64,000 nucleotides of DNA from a bacterium (GCA_017467605.1 JAFUSQ010000019.1:78073-142072); one strand, 5' to 3'. Shown: positions 54,019 to 62,769, counted from the stretch's first letter. Notes: a model not told the origin generated them from the sequence alone. Translations and numbers: made by a program.

Positions 54019-54049
54019 AGCTAGTTAAAAAAATAATTTTTAACTAGCT
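54019..54049. terminator. Terminator after the endonuclease gene
   Basis: AGCTAGTTAAAAA, loop, TTTTTAACTAGCT, on the minus-strand exit of the PD-(D/E)XK gene. Confidence 0.7.
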
Positions 54050-54117
54050 GTAATATCTAATTTATTTGGATTTAAGACATTTTTAAATCTCGTTTACATT
54101 TTTTAATAAAGTTTGTT

Positions 54118-55056
54118 TTACACATATCTATTGAGCATATAGTTATACCAACTCTTTAAATCCTTGTTACACTTGAATTTATCTAGGCATTTATCCCAAT
54201 ATGCACCGATAAAACGCGATTTATGTTCTTTATTTAACAGTTTAGCCCATATTGTATGTAGTTCTTGACCTATGTATTGCTCTAATCCCTTTGAATATTC
54301 ACATTGTTTAGCCGTTAAGATATTTAATTTGTCATTTGCACTGTGGCTTAAGTGCATAACGATATAATCTTCTATTACATAATCGCCAAATTTCATACCA
54401 ACTGTTTCTTGTCCTAACATGTGTTGCCTTAATAACTGATAAAAAGGCTCATAACAGACATCATATAACCCCCAATTATCAAGTGTTGCCATCTTAAATA
54501 AAATTTCTTTTTGTGCTTTTCTATCTCTTGCTATAATCGGTGAATATCTTGCAAGTCGTTCTATCCCTTTTGCACCCAAAAATTTGCCTGTATTAGATTT
54601 TGAGCTATAACTCTCTGTAAACTTCCATTCTATAAGTATCTGCGTAACCTTTCTATTGATTTTAGTTAGTATATAAGCATCTATAGAAGTTCTATGATGT
54701 CCTCGTAAATATCCATATTCTTCACCTATAGGGGATTTTTTAGGTCCTATCCATTCAAAAATTATATTACCACCGTCTTTATACAATGTATCCTCAAACA
54801 TTGAATTTGGCTTAATTGTAAGCACTTCATCAACTTTCAGACCAAGACATAATAACAATTCTTTCAACTGTTCCTTATTTTCGGGTTTAATAAACGGATA
54901 CCAAAAATTAAAGCAGCTTGCTTGTGAACTTAAAGGACTTGAAATCCCTTTATGTAACTTAATTCCTCCCTTTTTAAAAATTTCATAAATTTGATTTGAA
55001 AACAAATTGTTTTCTTTGAATTGCATCTGATAATTCTTCGATAACGTTGTTGTCAT
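54118..55056 (-). CDS. PD-(D/E)XK nuclease-like protein (PGN_0703 type)
   Basis: 312 residues. N-terminal helical part, then DGGNIIFEWIG, a metal Asp in TSIDAYILTK and the E-x-K motif ILIEWKFTESY, the D...ExK site of this nuclease superfamily. Then ARYSPIIARD and helical C-terminus. Resembles PGN_0703-like restriction endonucleases. Divergent from the next gene. Could be a second restriction or DNA-processing enzyme of the element. Confidence 0.75.
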   Translation of the reverse strand: MTTTLSKNYQMQFKENNLFSNQIYEIFKKGGIKLHKGISSPLSSQASCFNFWYPFIKPENKEQLKELLLCLGLKVDEVLTIKPNSMFEDTLYKDGGNIIFEWIGPKKSPIGEEYGYLRGHHRTSIDAYILTKINRKVTQILIEWKFTESYSSKSNTGKFLGAKGIERLARYSPIIARDRKAQKEILFKMATLDNWGLYDVCYEPFYQLLRQHMLGQETVGMKFGDYVIEDYIVMHLSHSANDKLNILTAKQCEYSKGLEQYIGQELHTIWAKLLNKEHKSRFIGAYWDKCLDKFKCNKDLKSWYNYMLNRYV

Positions 55057-55249
55057 TGTTCTTTACTCCTTTTCTTTTACCTCTACCAAGGCACAAGAAT
55101 ACCACCTCTGAAACATAACAGAAGTGTGTATTTTGCTCCTATTTAAATAATAACCACCCTAAAATTTGAGTGTCAAGTGTTAATATTGTTTAGTATTACT
55201 CTCTTGACTTAAAGTAAATTATATTTTATTATTTATTCGGAGGTATATT

Positions 55250-55744
55250 ATGGATTTAATTGATGATATTGTAAATATTCAAAAAAAATACTTTAACAAT
55301 GAGGATATTTCTATTGAATTATCTGAACTACTAGTAAGAGTCAAAAGAGGCGAATATGCGAAAAACCTTTCATTATCAAGAGATTATTTAGATAATTATA
55401 AGGATATTAATAAAGTCGCATACTTTTTAGCAAAATTTGATCATTATGAAATTAGCAAGGAATTGCGTCCGACACCTGCAATAAGAGAAATAGCAGAAAA
55501 ATTAAATGTTAAAGCAAATACTTTAAGAAATAAAAGAGATATGTTTGATTCAGTTGTAAAAAAAGATAAACAAAAATTGCTTAGCAAAAAAGAATATGAA
55601 CATTTAACAATTAGAACAGGGCGCTTTAAAGAAAATGAACAAGTAATATTACCTCCAAAGTTGGCAGAAACCAATAACGAATGTATAGACAAATCACATG
55701 ACGAATTGCTTGCCGAAGTAAAAAATATTCTTGGCTTAAACTAA
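55250..55744 (+). CDS. Unrecognised element protein with HTH-like segment
   Basis: 164 residues. REIAEKLNVKANTLRNKRDMFD looks like an HTH with a Thr-Leu-Arg-Asn recognition helix (about 85-105), preceded by a helical part and followed by a linker with GRFKENEQVILPP. SD CGGAGG precedes ATG. Divergent from the nuclease gene, and may regulate it. Confidence 0.7.
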   Translation: MDLIDDIVNIQKKYFNNEDISIELSELLVRVKRGEYAKNLSLSRDYLDNYKDINKVAYFLAKFDHYEISKELRPTPAIREIAEKLNVKANTLRNKRDMFDSVVKKDKQKLLSKKEYEHLTIRTGRFKENEQVILPPKLAETNNECIDKSHDELLAEVKNILGLN

Positions 55745-55840
55745 ATCATTATAAAATGTTTGAGCAGATTTATACCTACATTGATTTAGTATTTTTAATT
55801 AAAAATAAAAGTACCATCAAACAAAATTGAAACAAATTAA

Positions 55841-55876
55841 AAGTCTTGGAATGACCTTGTATGCACTCCAAGACTT
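55841..55876. terminator. Bidirectional terminator
   Basis: AAGTCTTGGA ... TCCAAGACTT, 10-bp perfect arms, 16-nt loop, between convergent genes. Confidence 0.8.
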
Positions 55877-55922
55877 TATAATTGAAAAAATAAAAAGTAT
55901 CTAAAACTTGTCCGGTAAAAAA

Positions 55923-56216
55923 TTACCACCCGAAAGAACCACCATTCATTAAATAAATCATTCCACCTTCTGCAACACCTTTAATAATTCCTCCAAACCT
56001 TTTTGCAGGACCTACTCTCTGTGTTTGAAGTTGTCTTTGCTGTTGGTTTTGAAATGATTTTTCAGCATTTGTAAGATTTTCTTCTTTCTTAAATCCAAAA
56101 ACTTCTTTAACGGTGTATTCTTTATTCGGATCTATTTCATCTTCAGGATTTAAAGGGTCAGCATAGCAAAATTGGAATGACACTAGTAATAGCAAAATTG
56201 TTAGAAATATTTTCAT
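55923..56216 (-). CDS. Small exported protein of the element
   Basis: 97 residues with signal peptide (KIFLTILLLLVSFQFCYA) and an acidic, then Gln/Arg-rich segment; the C-terminus GGIIKGVAEGGMIYLMNGG is hydrophobic and Gly-rich. Starts 2 nt after the upstream gene's end. Third in a run of three exported proteins. Family unknown. Confidence 0.65.
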   Translation of the reverse strand: MKIFLTILLLLVSFQFCYADPLNPEDEIDPNKEYTVKEVFGFKKEENLTNAEKSFQNQQQRQLQTQRVGPAKRFGGIIKGVAEGGMIYLMNGGSFGW

Positions 56217-56217
56217 T

Positions 56218-57264
56218 TTATTTCCCCTGTATTTTTTTCCCTAAATGTTTATCAAAAACTCTTATAAAATGCTTATCTACACAAACAATGTTATTTTCAA
56301 TAAATACTTCACGACTAACATCCATAATATTTACTTCTTCAAAAGTGCGAACATCAATGAATGAACCTATTTGAAAGTTTAACATTTTCTCTAAATCGGC
56401 TTTGTCTTTTGGATTACTTGCAAGTAATAATTTTACTTCTTTTTTATCTACAACATCTTTTAATTTTTTGTTTTTATATTTTTCCTGCAAATCGAAAGAT
56501 TTTTTTAATAAATTAGACTGGGTAATTCGCCATTCTTTTGCAATAATATCGTTGTACTCTTTTTCTATCGTTTGAAACTTCTTAATATCTGTTGCATCGG
56601 CTTTTTTGTAATAATCCATAGTAAAAGCACGAGTTAGTTTTTTAACAATTTTTCCTTTGGGTGTTATATCGGTATATTCATAATAATTGAGTTCGCCTAA
56701 TGGGTATTTATCAAATTCATCATGAGGCATTTTTGAAACGTAGTAGTAACTTTTTATTAGCTCCGGACTTACAGACATAACATAAGGGAATGTAAACCCT
56801 GCATTAGGTCTTGTTCGCTCATATTCTTCTTGTTTCCTTTTTTCTTCTGCAAGTCGTTTTTCTTCTTCGGCTTTACGCTTTGCCTCCTCCGCTTTTGCTT
56901 TTGCTACTGCTTGTTTTTGAGCCGTAATTTTTTGTGTAGTTTTTTTCTGTGATGTAGATGTTGTACTGCTTTTACCTCGGTTATAATTATAATATTGTTT
57001 CATAGCTTCGTTAATTTCTTGTTCTGTTGGATAACGACCAAGATTAAACATTAAGGTTTGAGCAATACCTTCTCGCACTTGACTACTCATATAACCACTA
57101 TTAAAACAAGAAACCTTTTTGTTATAACAATTATATGAATTACACATTTTTTCATAACAACCGTAAGTTGTATCGCCAAAATACTCTACATGTTTGTATG
57201 TGCTATCAGCCATACAAGATAATGCAGTTAATAATATTGTTGTAATTATAATAATCTTTTTCAT
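56218..57264 (-). CDS. Exported Cys-rich coiled-coil protein of the element
   Basis: 348 residues: signal peptide (MKKIIIITTILLTALSCMA) with a Cys near the cleavage site (a lipobox is possible), a Cys-rich segment (CYEKMCNSYNCYNKKVSC), then a charged coiled coil (AKAEEAKRKAEEEKRLAEEKR) and a globular C-terminal part. Reads like a membrane-anchored envelope protein. Unrecognised. Adjacent to two other exported proteins. Confidence 0.7.
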   Translation of the reverse strand: MKKIIIITTILLTALSCMADSTYKHVEYFGDTTYGCYEKMCNSYNCYNKKVSCFNSGYMSSQVREGIAQTLMFNLGRYPTEQEINEAMKQYYNYNRGKSSTTSTSQKKTTQKITAQKQAVAKAKAEEAKRKAEEEKRLAEEKRKQEEYERTRPNAGFTFPYVMSVSPELIKSYYYVSKMPHDEFDKYPLGELNYYEYTDITPKGKIVKKLTRAFTMDYYKKADATDIKKFQTIEKEYNDIIAKEWRITQSNLLKKSFDLQEKYKNKKLKDVVDKKEVKLLLASNPKDKADLEKMLNFQIGSFIDVRTFEEVNIMDVSREVFIENNIVCVDKHFIRVFDKHLGKKIQGK

Positions 57265-57276
57265 ATTTTAACCTTT

Positions 57277-57903
57277 TTACCACATGTTATAACATTTAGA
57301 ATTAAGTTCTTCCTCATTAATCTCGCGTTTTACACTATCTATTCCCTTACTTTTAAATTCCAGCCATAACTTTTTAATGTATGATTTATAGTATGTGCCT
57401 TCATTATCAGAATCAGAAAACGCATAAATTCTCTCATATGGTAAACTTTCCAATGGTTCTATGATGTTTTCATTACAATTAACTTTTACTAATTCTTCTA
57501 CTGTTCCATGTTCTCGATATTTTAAACCTATACAATAATTATCAGCAATTTTATATTGTTTCCCCATTTCAAAAAGGAAAGCTATTTCTTCTGATAAAGG
57601 CTCCATTGCACTCTTATCTTCAAAAATTTTTATTCGTTCTTCCGGTGTCATTTGCTGAAATTCATATAGCCTAAATAAAAAATATTTCATATCATATACT
57701 ATATCTGTACCACATATTTGTTTTTCATAAACATAATTTTTAGGAGGTTCAGTTACTTTAACTCGAAATCCATTTTTTACAAAAATTTTATTATTGGTCT
57801 CAGAATTTATAGATATTTTATGTGAACCCAAAAAATAACCTCCAACTACTGCCAATATCACTACTCCAACTACACTTAATGCTATAAAAATTTTATTCTT
57901 CAT
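57277..57903 (-). CDS. Membrane-anchored protein of the element
   Basis: 208 residues: an N-terminal membrane anchor (IFIALSVVGVVILAVVGGYFLG) followed by an extracytoplasmic domain with conserved-looking paired Cys (EKQICGTD, VNCNEN, NSKCYNMW). First of three linked genes. Upstream 57937-57968 has the inverted repeat GAAATTCG/CGAATTTC and direct GCCATTCAAT repeats, possibly operators for the divergent XRE protein. Function unknown. Confidence 0.7.
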   Translation of the reverse strand: MKNKIFIALSVVGVVILAVVGGYFLGSHKISINSETNNKIFVKNGFRVKVTEPPKNYVYEKQICGTDIVYDMKYFLFRLYEFQQMTPEERIKIFEDKSAMEPLSEEIAFLFEMGKQYKIADNYCIGLKYREHGTVEELVKVNCNENIIEPLESLPYERIYAFSDSDNEGTYYKSYIKKLWLEFKSKGIDSVKREINEEELNSKCYNMW

Positions 57904-58073
57904 TTAAACTCCTTTTATTCTTAAAATCATCATTGAAATTCGTATTTTGCATGTAAACCCGAATTTCAAAATTATTTTATGCCATTCAATAGGCTATGTC
58001 AAGAATTTAGTAGCCATTCAATTTCCTTATTATTTTTAATGAAATCAATTAAAATTAAAAAAGGACTTTTATC

Positions 58074-58397
58074 ATGAATGAACTTGAATTTAAAAGGCTT
58101 TTAGGCTCAAGAATTAAAGAACTAAGAACAAAAAAAGAGCTAACTCAAGAGGAGTTAGCAGAAAAAATTTGTGTTGGAGAGCGAAATTTAAGTAAAATTG
58201 AATGTGGTGAAATCTTTTTTAAATTGAAAACTTTAATGGGTTTGCTATCTACACTTGAAGTTGAACCAAATGAACTTTTTGATATTACAACATCTAGAGA
58301 TGAAAACGAACTAAAAGAAACTTTAATCAATGCTATTCAAGAAAATAAAGTTGATGTTAATCTTCTCTATCGCATTTATAGATCTATAAAATACTAG
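58074..58397 (+). CDS. XRE-family HTH regulator of the element
   Basis: 107 residues: HTH_3 (LTQEELAEKICVGERNLSKIECG) and a short C-terminal helix. Divergent from the three-gene exported-protein operon with a 170-bp spacer containing GAAATTCG repeats, so it likely controls them, a layout like the chromosomal cassettes but without a prepilin. SD AAAGGAC precedes ATG. Confidence 0.85.
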   Translation: MNELEFKRLLGSRIKELRTKKELTQEELAEKICVGERNLSKIECGEIFFKLKTLMGLLSTLEVEPNELFDITTSRDENELKETLINAIQENKVDVNLLYRIYRSIKY

Positions 58398-58426
58398 AAT
58401 ACTTTACTTTATGCTATAATCATTTT

Positions 58427-59227
58427 ATGTTTGACAAGGTTATAAATTTATTTTGTACAGATAAACAAACTTTTGCGTTATATTTACAAGCTTTTGCAAC
58501 TATTATGATTGGAATACTGGCTTGGACTGCGGCAAAAGGTCAAAATGTAATAGCCGAAAAAAATGCACGAAAAGAATTATTTAAATTGAGATATGAAAAT
58601 ATCTATCAAGAAACAAATGATTTATTTTTAAAATGCAATTTAATAATTAATAATTATGATTCCATTAAAGGTAAAAATAAGAAGGAACGAGAACAAAGCA
58701 TTAAAATATTGCAAGATAAATATTGGGAAATTAAACATAATTTTAATACAAAAATGGATTTAAATCAGTTTTTAATAAAACCAAAAGATTATGATAAATT
58801 AACTACATTTTGTGATGAATATTTAATGCATGTCAAAGACTATATATATGGTGAGAGTAAAGATGAAGTATGCCCAAATTACTATGTGGCAACAATATTT
58901 AATAAACATAATGAGAAAATATTACAAATCCTATCGTCTTATTTATCTCATGAAAATGAAAGTAGATTTTCTTTTTATATTTATAAGGGAATAAAATATT
59001 TAAAAGCTCACATAATCTTATTTTTACAAGATTATTTTCCTAGTTTTTGTGAAATGTTAGGTTCTATTCTTTTATTTTTTATGCTATTAGGTGGAATTCT
59101 TTTTGGCTTTTTAGAGTTACTAAAAGAAATTTTAAAGGCTCCAATTAAAATAGAAAATGGGAAAATAAATTTTAAATTAAAATTAAAATCATCATATTTA
59201 AAAAGAAATAGACCTTGGCCTTTATAA
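58427..59227 (+). CDS. Two-helix membrane protein with cytoplasmic domain
   Basis: 266 residues: N-terminal helix (LYLQAFATIMIGILAWTAA), long charged middle (35-205) and C-terminal helix (GSILLFFMLLGGILFGFLEL). TATAAT (58415-58420) ends 6 nt before ATG, so probably leaderless. Similar topology occurs in phage-encoded and defence membrane effectors, but no domain is recognised. It is the last gene before the right end. Confidence 0.7.
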   Translation: MFDKVINLFCTDKQTFALYLQAFATIMIGILAWTAAKGQNVIAEKNARKELFKLRYENIYQETNDLFLKCNLIINNYDSIKGKNKKEREQSIKILQDKYWEIKHNFNTKMDLNQFLIKPKDYDKLTTFCDEYLMHVKDYIYGESKDEVCPNYYVATIFNKHNEKILQILSSYLSHENESRFSFYIYKGIKYLKAHIILFLQDYFPSFCEMLGSILLFFMLLGGILFGFLELLKEILKAPIKIENGKINFKLKLKSSYLKRNRPWPL

Positions 59228-59244
59228 AAATTTGACCTAAAATT

Positions 59245-59264
59245 TTGTTGCAAAATTGTTGCAA
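59245..59264. repeat. Right arm-type direct repeat of the element
   Basis: TTGTTGCAAAATTGTTGCAA, identical to the left copy at 44441-44460, about 150 bp inside the right core. Confidence 0.7.
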
Positions 59265-59415
59265 CAAAAAATCAAAAAACATCAAAATTGACCAAAATAA
59301 ACCAAAATTAAAATCGTTGTAATTTTTATAAATATCGGTTATAATCAACATATCATAAAGGTTTATAGTTATTGACTTATAAACCTTGTGAAAAGTTAAA
59401 TGGGACAGATTACAA

Positions 59416-59457
59416 CTCATACCCGAGAGGTCGAGAGTTCGAGTCTCTCCCTTGCTA
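59416..59457 (+). pseudogene. 3' half of split tRNA-Met (right attachment site)
   Basis: CTCATACCCG core, then GAGGTC, T-arm GAGAG-TTCGAGT-CTCTC and CCTTGCT, discriminator A. Joined to 44317-44348 it rebuilds a regular tRNA-Met with acceptor GGCAAGG/CCTTGCT. Confidence 0.8.
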
Positions 59458-59498
59458 AATTAGACGGAATAGAGTTTACCTCTGTTCCGTCTAATTTT
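59458..59498 (+). terminator. Terminator of the split tRNA-Met
   Basis: AATTAGACGGAATAGAG and CTCTGTTCCGTCTAATT with a TTTAC loop: the original downstream terminator of the host tRNA gene. Confidence 0.85.
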
Positions 59499-59514
59499 AA
59501 TAAGTATAGCAATT

Positions 59515-60315
59515 ATGAAAAATTTCAAAATTTTAATTTTAATACTTATAACCATAATCATAGGCAGTATTGTAATTTATATTCAAACTCCAAAGGTTAG
59601 CGTTTTAATGTACCATGATGTTTTCAATAAAAACGAATTACCCGAAAATGTCGTGGATAAAAAAGGTCGTATTGTAGATAATTGCATTATTACAACAGAA
59701 AATTTCAAAAAACAAATGAAATTTTTAAAGGAAAATAATTATCACACTCTTAATCTTGATGAATTTTATGATTTTGTGGTAAATGGCGCAAAAATACCTA
59801 AAAAAAGTGTCCTTATTACTTTCGATGACGGGAGAAAAAGTAATATAGTTAATGCATATCCAATTTTAAAAGAAAATAACCAACATGCTGTTATTTTTCT
59901 TATTACATCAAAAATTCCAACCAAAACTTCAAAATTTGACTCAAAAAAATTTCAACATATGAGTTTTGATGAAATAAATAAAAGCAAGGACGTTTTTGAA
60001 TTTGCAAGCCATACACACAATATGCACAAAAGAGAAAATGATACAAATAAAGCTTTTCTTTTATCAAAATCAAATGATGCAATCCGAAAAGATTTAATAA
60101 AAAGTTTGGAATATGTTGATAAGCCGTATTTTGCATATCCGTTTGGCAGTCATGACAAAAAACTTTTTTCTGTTTTGGAAGAAAGTGGTTTTAAATTAGC
60201 ATTCACAACGCGCAAAGGTAAAATCAGAAAAGGTCATTATCCGTATAAAATAAACAGATATGGAATAAAAGAAAAATACTCCATAAATAAATTTAAAAGA
60301 ATTGTCGGAAATTAA
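59515..60315 (+). CDS. Polysaccharide deacetylase (NodB domain), membrane-anchored
   Basis: 266 residues: an N-terminal membrane helix (FKILILILITIIIGSIVIY), then a CE4 domain: VLMYHDVF, catalytic TFDDGRKS (motif 1, D-D), H-x3-H in SHTHNMH (motif 2), YFAYPFGSHD (motif 3) and the late strand ending in FKLAFTTRKG. Removes acetyl groups from peptidoglycan or another N-acetyl-hexosamine polymer outside the membrane. Host gene right after the split tRNA. Confidence 0.9.
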   Translation: MKNFKILILILITIIIGSIVIYIQTPKVSVLMYHDVFNKNELPENVVDKKGRIVDNCIITTENFKKQMKFLKENNYHTLNLDEFYDFVVNGAKIPKKSVLITFDDGRKSNIVNAYPILKENNQHAVIFLITSKIPTKTSKFDSKKFQHMSFDEINKSKDVFEFASHTHNMHKRENDTNKAFLLSKSNDAIRKDLIKSLEYVDKPYFAYPFGSHDKKLFSVLEESGFKLAFTTRKGKIRKGHYPYKINRYGIKEKYSINKFKRIVGN

Positions 60316-60410
60316 AATAAATATATATACCTAATTCCAATATTATACAAAAGGGCAATGAAATATTAAAATAAATACCTCAAAATAAGAACAAGAAAGC
60401 GAGGTTAATT

Positions 60411-60617
60411 ATGTATATAATGAAAATTATTGCCTATATTTTAGTAATTATTGGTGCAATAAACTGGGGTTTGGTAGGTCTTTTTAATTTTGATCTTGTT
60501 GCAACACTTTTAGGAGATATGACAATATTATCACGTATTGTATACGGACTTGTCGGATTAAGCGGAATATTTTTATTATTTGCACATCGAGATATATATT
60601 ACCGTCATGAATTATAA
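60411..60617 (+). CDS. DUF378 small membrane protein
   Basis: 68 residues, two membrane helices (IIAYILVIIGAINWGLVGLF and ILSRIVYGLVGLSGIFLLF), with INWGLVG and R-I-V-Y-G-L-V-G-L typical of DUF378. Function unknown. SD GAGG precedes ATG 60411. Confidence 0.85.
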   Translation: MYIMKIIAYILVIIGAINWGLVGLFNFDLVATLLGDMTILSRIVYGLVGLSGIFLLFAHRDIYYRHEL

Positions 60618-60654
60618 AAAAATAGGATTGAACTTATCGTTCAATCCTATTTTT
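60618..60654. terminator. Bidirectional terminator
   Basis: AAAAATAGGATTGAAC, loop TTATC, GTTCAATCCTATTTTT. Shared by DUF378 and flavodoxin genes. Confidence 0.9.
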
Positions 60655-61145
60655 TATAATTGATTTAAATACAATTCGTGAACCCAAATTCTCAAATCAT
60701 CTTCTGTAGGATTATCATTAAATATTTTACCTTCAATAATTTGAGCACTAAATGGAACGCTGTTTAACAGATAATCAACCGTTAGTCCAAAATCACTTCC
60801 ACCGGAGGTTGCGAACAATACAATCTTTTTATTTGAAAAATTATAAGATTCTAAAAATGTATTAATTATTCTGGGAGCAACATACCACCAAATCGGAAAA
60901 CCAAGAAAAATAATATCATATTTTTCAACTTGCGCATCATCAGGCATAATTTCAGGTCTAACATTTTTCTTTTTCATTTCAACAGAACTGCGAGATTTTG
61001 GATTTGTCCAATTTAAATCCGCATCAGTATACGGAACATGAGGCTCTATTTCAAATAAATCTGAATCAGAAGCCAATGCTAAATTCTCCGCAACTTTTTT
61101 TGTTGTGCCCGTAGCTGAAAAATATGCAACCAGTGATTTGTACAT
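60654..61145 (-). CDS. Flavodoxin
   Basis: 163 residues. FMN phosphate loop F-S-A-T-G-T-T-K-K-V near residue 10, aromatic FPIWWYVAPRII and ATSGGSDFG flavin loops. Typical of the putative NAD(P)H or electron-transfer flavodoxins. Carries electrons in place of ferredoxin. Located downstream of the TSCPD and ftsZ genes on the same strand. Confidence 0.9.
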   Translation of the reverse strand: MYKSLVAYFSATGTTKKVAENLALASDSDLFEIEPHVPYTDADLNWTNPKSRSSVEMKKKNVRPEIMPDDAQVEKYDIIFLGFPIWWYVAPRIINTFLESYNFSNKKIVLFATSGGSDFGLTVDYLLNSVPFSAQIIEGKIFNDNPTEDDLRIWVHELYLNQL

Positions 61146-61184
61146 AAACTTTTCTCCCGTACAATAACACTACCACAAAAATCT

Positions 61185-61463
61185 TTATTTGGCTACTTTT
61201 TGATTTTGTTTATATTCAATAAGGCATTTTGCCAATTGATCAGGACAACTTGTAGATTTTGGCCCGCAGGTAATTCCCTGTAAACGTTCAATAACCTCAT
61301 CAACAGTCATTCCTTTGATAAGATTTTTTATACCTTTTAAGTTTCCGTTACAACCACCAAAAAATTCAGCATCTAAAATTTTTCCGTCCTGCAAAGCCAC
61401 CTGCATCATTTGACAACAGGTTCCATGAGTTTGATATTGTATAACTTCTGTTTGATTTGACAT
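61185..61463 (-). CDS. TSCPD-domain protein
   Basis: 92 residues, Cys-rich: YQTHGTCCQMMQVAL, FFGGCNGNLKGIKNLIKGM, GITCGPKSTSCPDQLAKCL. The T-S-C-P-D motif and pattern match the TIGR03905 family, related to the C-terminal metal-binding part of vitamin B12-dependent ribonucleotide reductase. Role unknown; may bind a metal. Confidence 0.9.
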   Translation of the reverse strand: MSNQTEVIQYQTHGTCCQMMQVALQDGKILDAEFFGGCNGNLKGIKNLIKGMTVDEVIERLQGITCGPKSTSCPDQLAKCLIEYKQNQKVAK

Positions 61464-61524
61464 AAATCAACCTTTCTATAAAAGAGCCGACATTATCCAT
61501 CGACTCCTTTCAATATTTTAATCT

Positions 61525-62643
61525 TTATTTTTTCTTCAAAAAATCCGGAACATCAAAACTTATTGAAGGCATTTTTGGGAAATTTATTTCACTCAATGAT
61601 GTGTTAGTATTTGATGAGTTACCGCTAAAATATTCAGCTGCAGATAATTGCGGAGTATCAAATTCAGGTTTTTCAGAAAATCCTGTAGCAATTACCGTAA
61701 TTTGAATTTCATTTTGGAATGCTTCATTAATTGCAGTTCCGATAATAACATCTGCATCATCTTTTACAACATTATTAATAAGACTTGTAGCATCATTAAT
61801 TTCATATAACGTCATATTTGAACTACCGGTAATATTTACGATAATACCTGAAGCTCCATTAATTGAAGATTCGAGAAGTTGAGAATTAATAGCCATTTCA
61901 GCAGCTTTAATTGCTCTGCCTTCTCCTTGAGCACGACCGATACCCATTAACGCAGTACCGGAATCTTTAACAACTTTTCTGACATCAGCAAAATCCACAT
62001 TAATCATACCCGGAATTGTAATGATATCGGAAATACCTTGAATTCCTCGATATAAAACTTCATCTGTCACACAAAAAGCTTCTCTCAAACCGATTTGACG
62101 CTCGACAACCTGCAATAATTTGTCATTCGGAACAACAAGAATTGCATCTACATATTTTTTTAACTTTTCAATCCCAGCTTCAGCCTGAGACATTCTCTTT
62201 TTACCTTCCCAACAGAAAGGCTTTGTAACAAAAGCAATTGTAAGAATTCCTAAATCTTTTGCAATTTGAGCAACAACAGGTGCAGCTCCCGTTCCGGTAC
62301 CCCCGCCCATTCCGGCAGTAATAAATACCATATCAGCTCCATCTAAAGCTTTTGTAATTTCTTCTTTAACTTCTGTTGCTGCTTTTTCCCCTGTTATCGG
62401 ATCACCGCCTGAGCCCAACCCGTTTGTTGTATTAACACCTAATTGCAATTTATTTTCAACATTAGAGTATGTCAAAACTTGTAAATCCGTATTCATAAGC
62501 CAAAACTCAACCCCTGCAAGTTTTGCCTTAATCATTCTGTTAACGGCATTACCGCCGCCGCCGCCAACACCTATAACTTTTATTCTTGTAGGATTAATTC
62601 CTGATCTTCCGTTTACACCTAATCCTGAAATTATATTTTCCAT
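61525..62643 (-). CDS. ftsZ: Cell division protein FtsZ
   Basis: 372 residues. G-box GMGGGTGTGAAPVVA, N-terminal VGGGGGNAVNRMI, NTDLQVL and the T7 segment with NVDFADVRKV; C-terminal ending FDVPDFLKK with a short tail. GTPase that polymerises as the Z-ring. Not next to ftsA or ftsQ; followed by a TSCPD gene. SD GGAGGT precedes ATG. Confidence 0.97.
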   Translation of the reverse strand: MENIISGLGVNGRSGINPTRIKVIGVGGGGGNAVNRMIKAKLAGVEFWLMNTDLQVLTYSNVENKLQLGVNTTNGLGSGGDPITGEKAATEVKEEITKALDGADMVFITAGMGGGTGTGAAPVVAQIAKDLGILTIAFVTKPFCWEGKKRMSQAEAGIEKLKKYVDAILVVPNDKLLQVVERQIGLREAFCVTDEVLYRGIQGISDIITIPGMINVDFADVRKVVKDSGTALMGIGRAQGEGRAIKAAEMAINSQLLESSINGASGIIVNITGSSNMTLYEINDATSLINNVVKDDADVIIGTAINEAFQNEIQITVIATGFSEKPEFDTPQLSAAEYFSGNSSNTNTSLSEINFPKMPSISFDVPDFLKKK

Positions 62644-62711
62644 ATTACCTCCTGCATTTTTAATTACATTATATACAAAAAAAACAAGTTTTCACTTATT
62701 TGAATATTTGT

Positions 62712-62751
62712 AAAGGCGAGGCGGAAACAAAATTGTTTCCGCCTCGCCTTT
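62712..62751. terminator. Terminator upstream of the ftsZ promoter region
   Basis: AAAGGCGAGGCGGAAACA and its exact complement, loop AAAT, separates the SprA-like gene from ftsZ on the minus strand. Confidence 0.9.
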
Positions 62752-62769
62752 ATATTTCTAATACACATA

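Larger units (their letters stand above)
44349..59425. mobile_element. 15-kb integrative element inserted in tRNA-Met
   Basis: Bounded by CTCATACCCG at 44349-44358 and 59416-59425, which splits the host tRNA-Met at the anticodon loop and stem. Inside each end is the 20-bp direct repeat TTGTTGCAAAATTGTTGCAA (44441-44460, 59245-59264). It encodes a tyrosine integrase, excisionase-like protein, P4/D5-type helicase, ArdC-like protein, three nucleases, an intact tRNA-Met and exported or membrane proteins. No structural phage or conjugation genes are seen, so it resembles a satellite or integrative plasmid-like island. Confidence 0.85.

Noticed and set aside
59400..59600. Frame spanning the tRNA-Met 3' half
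   Set aside because: It lies in tRNA and terminator sequence and overlaps the deacetylase start.
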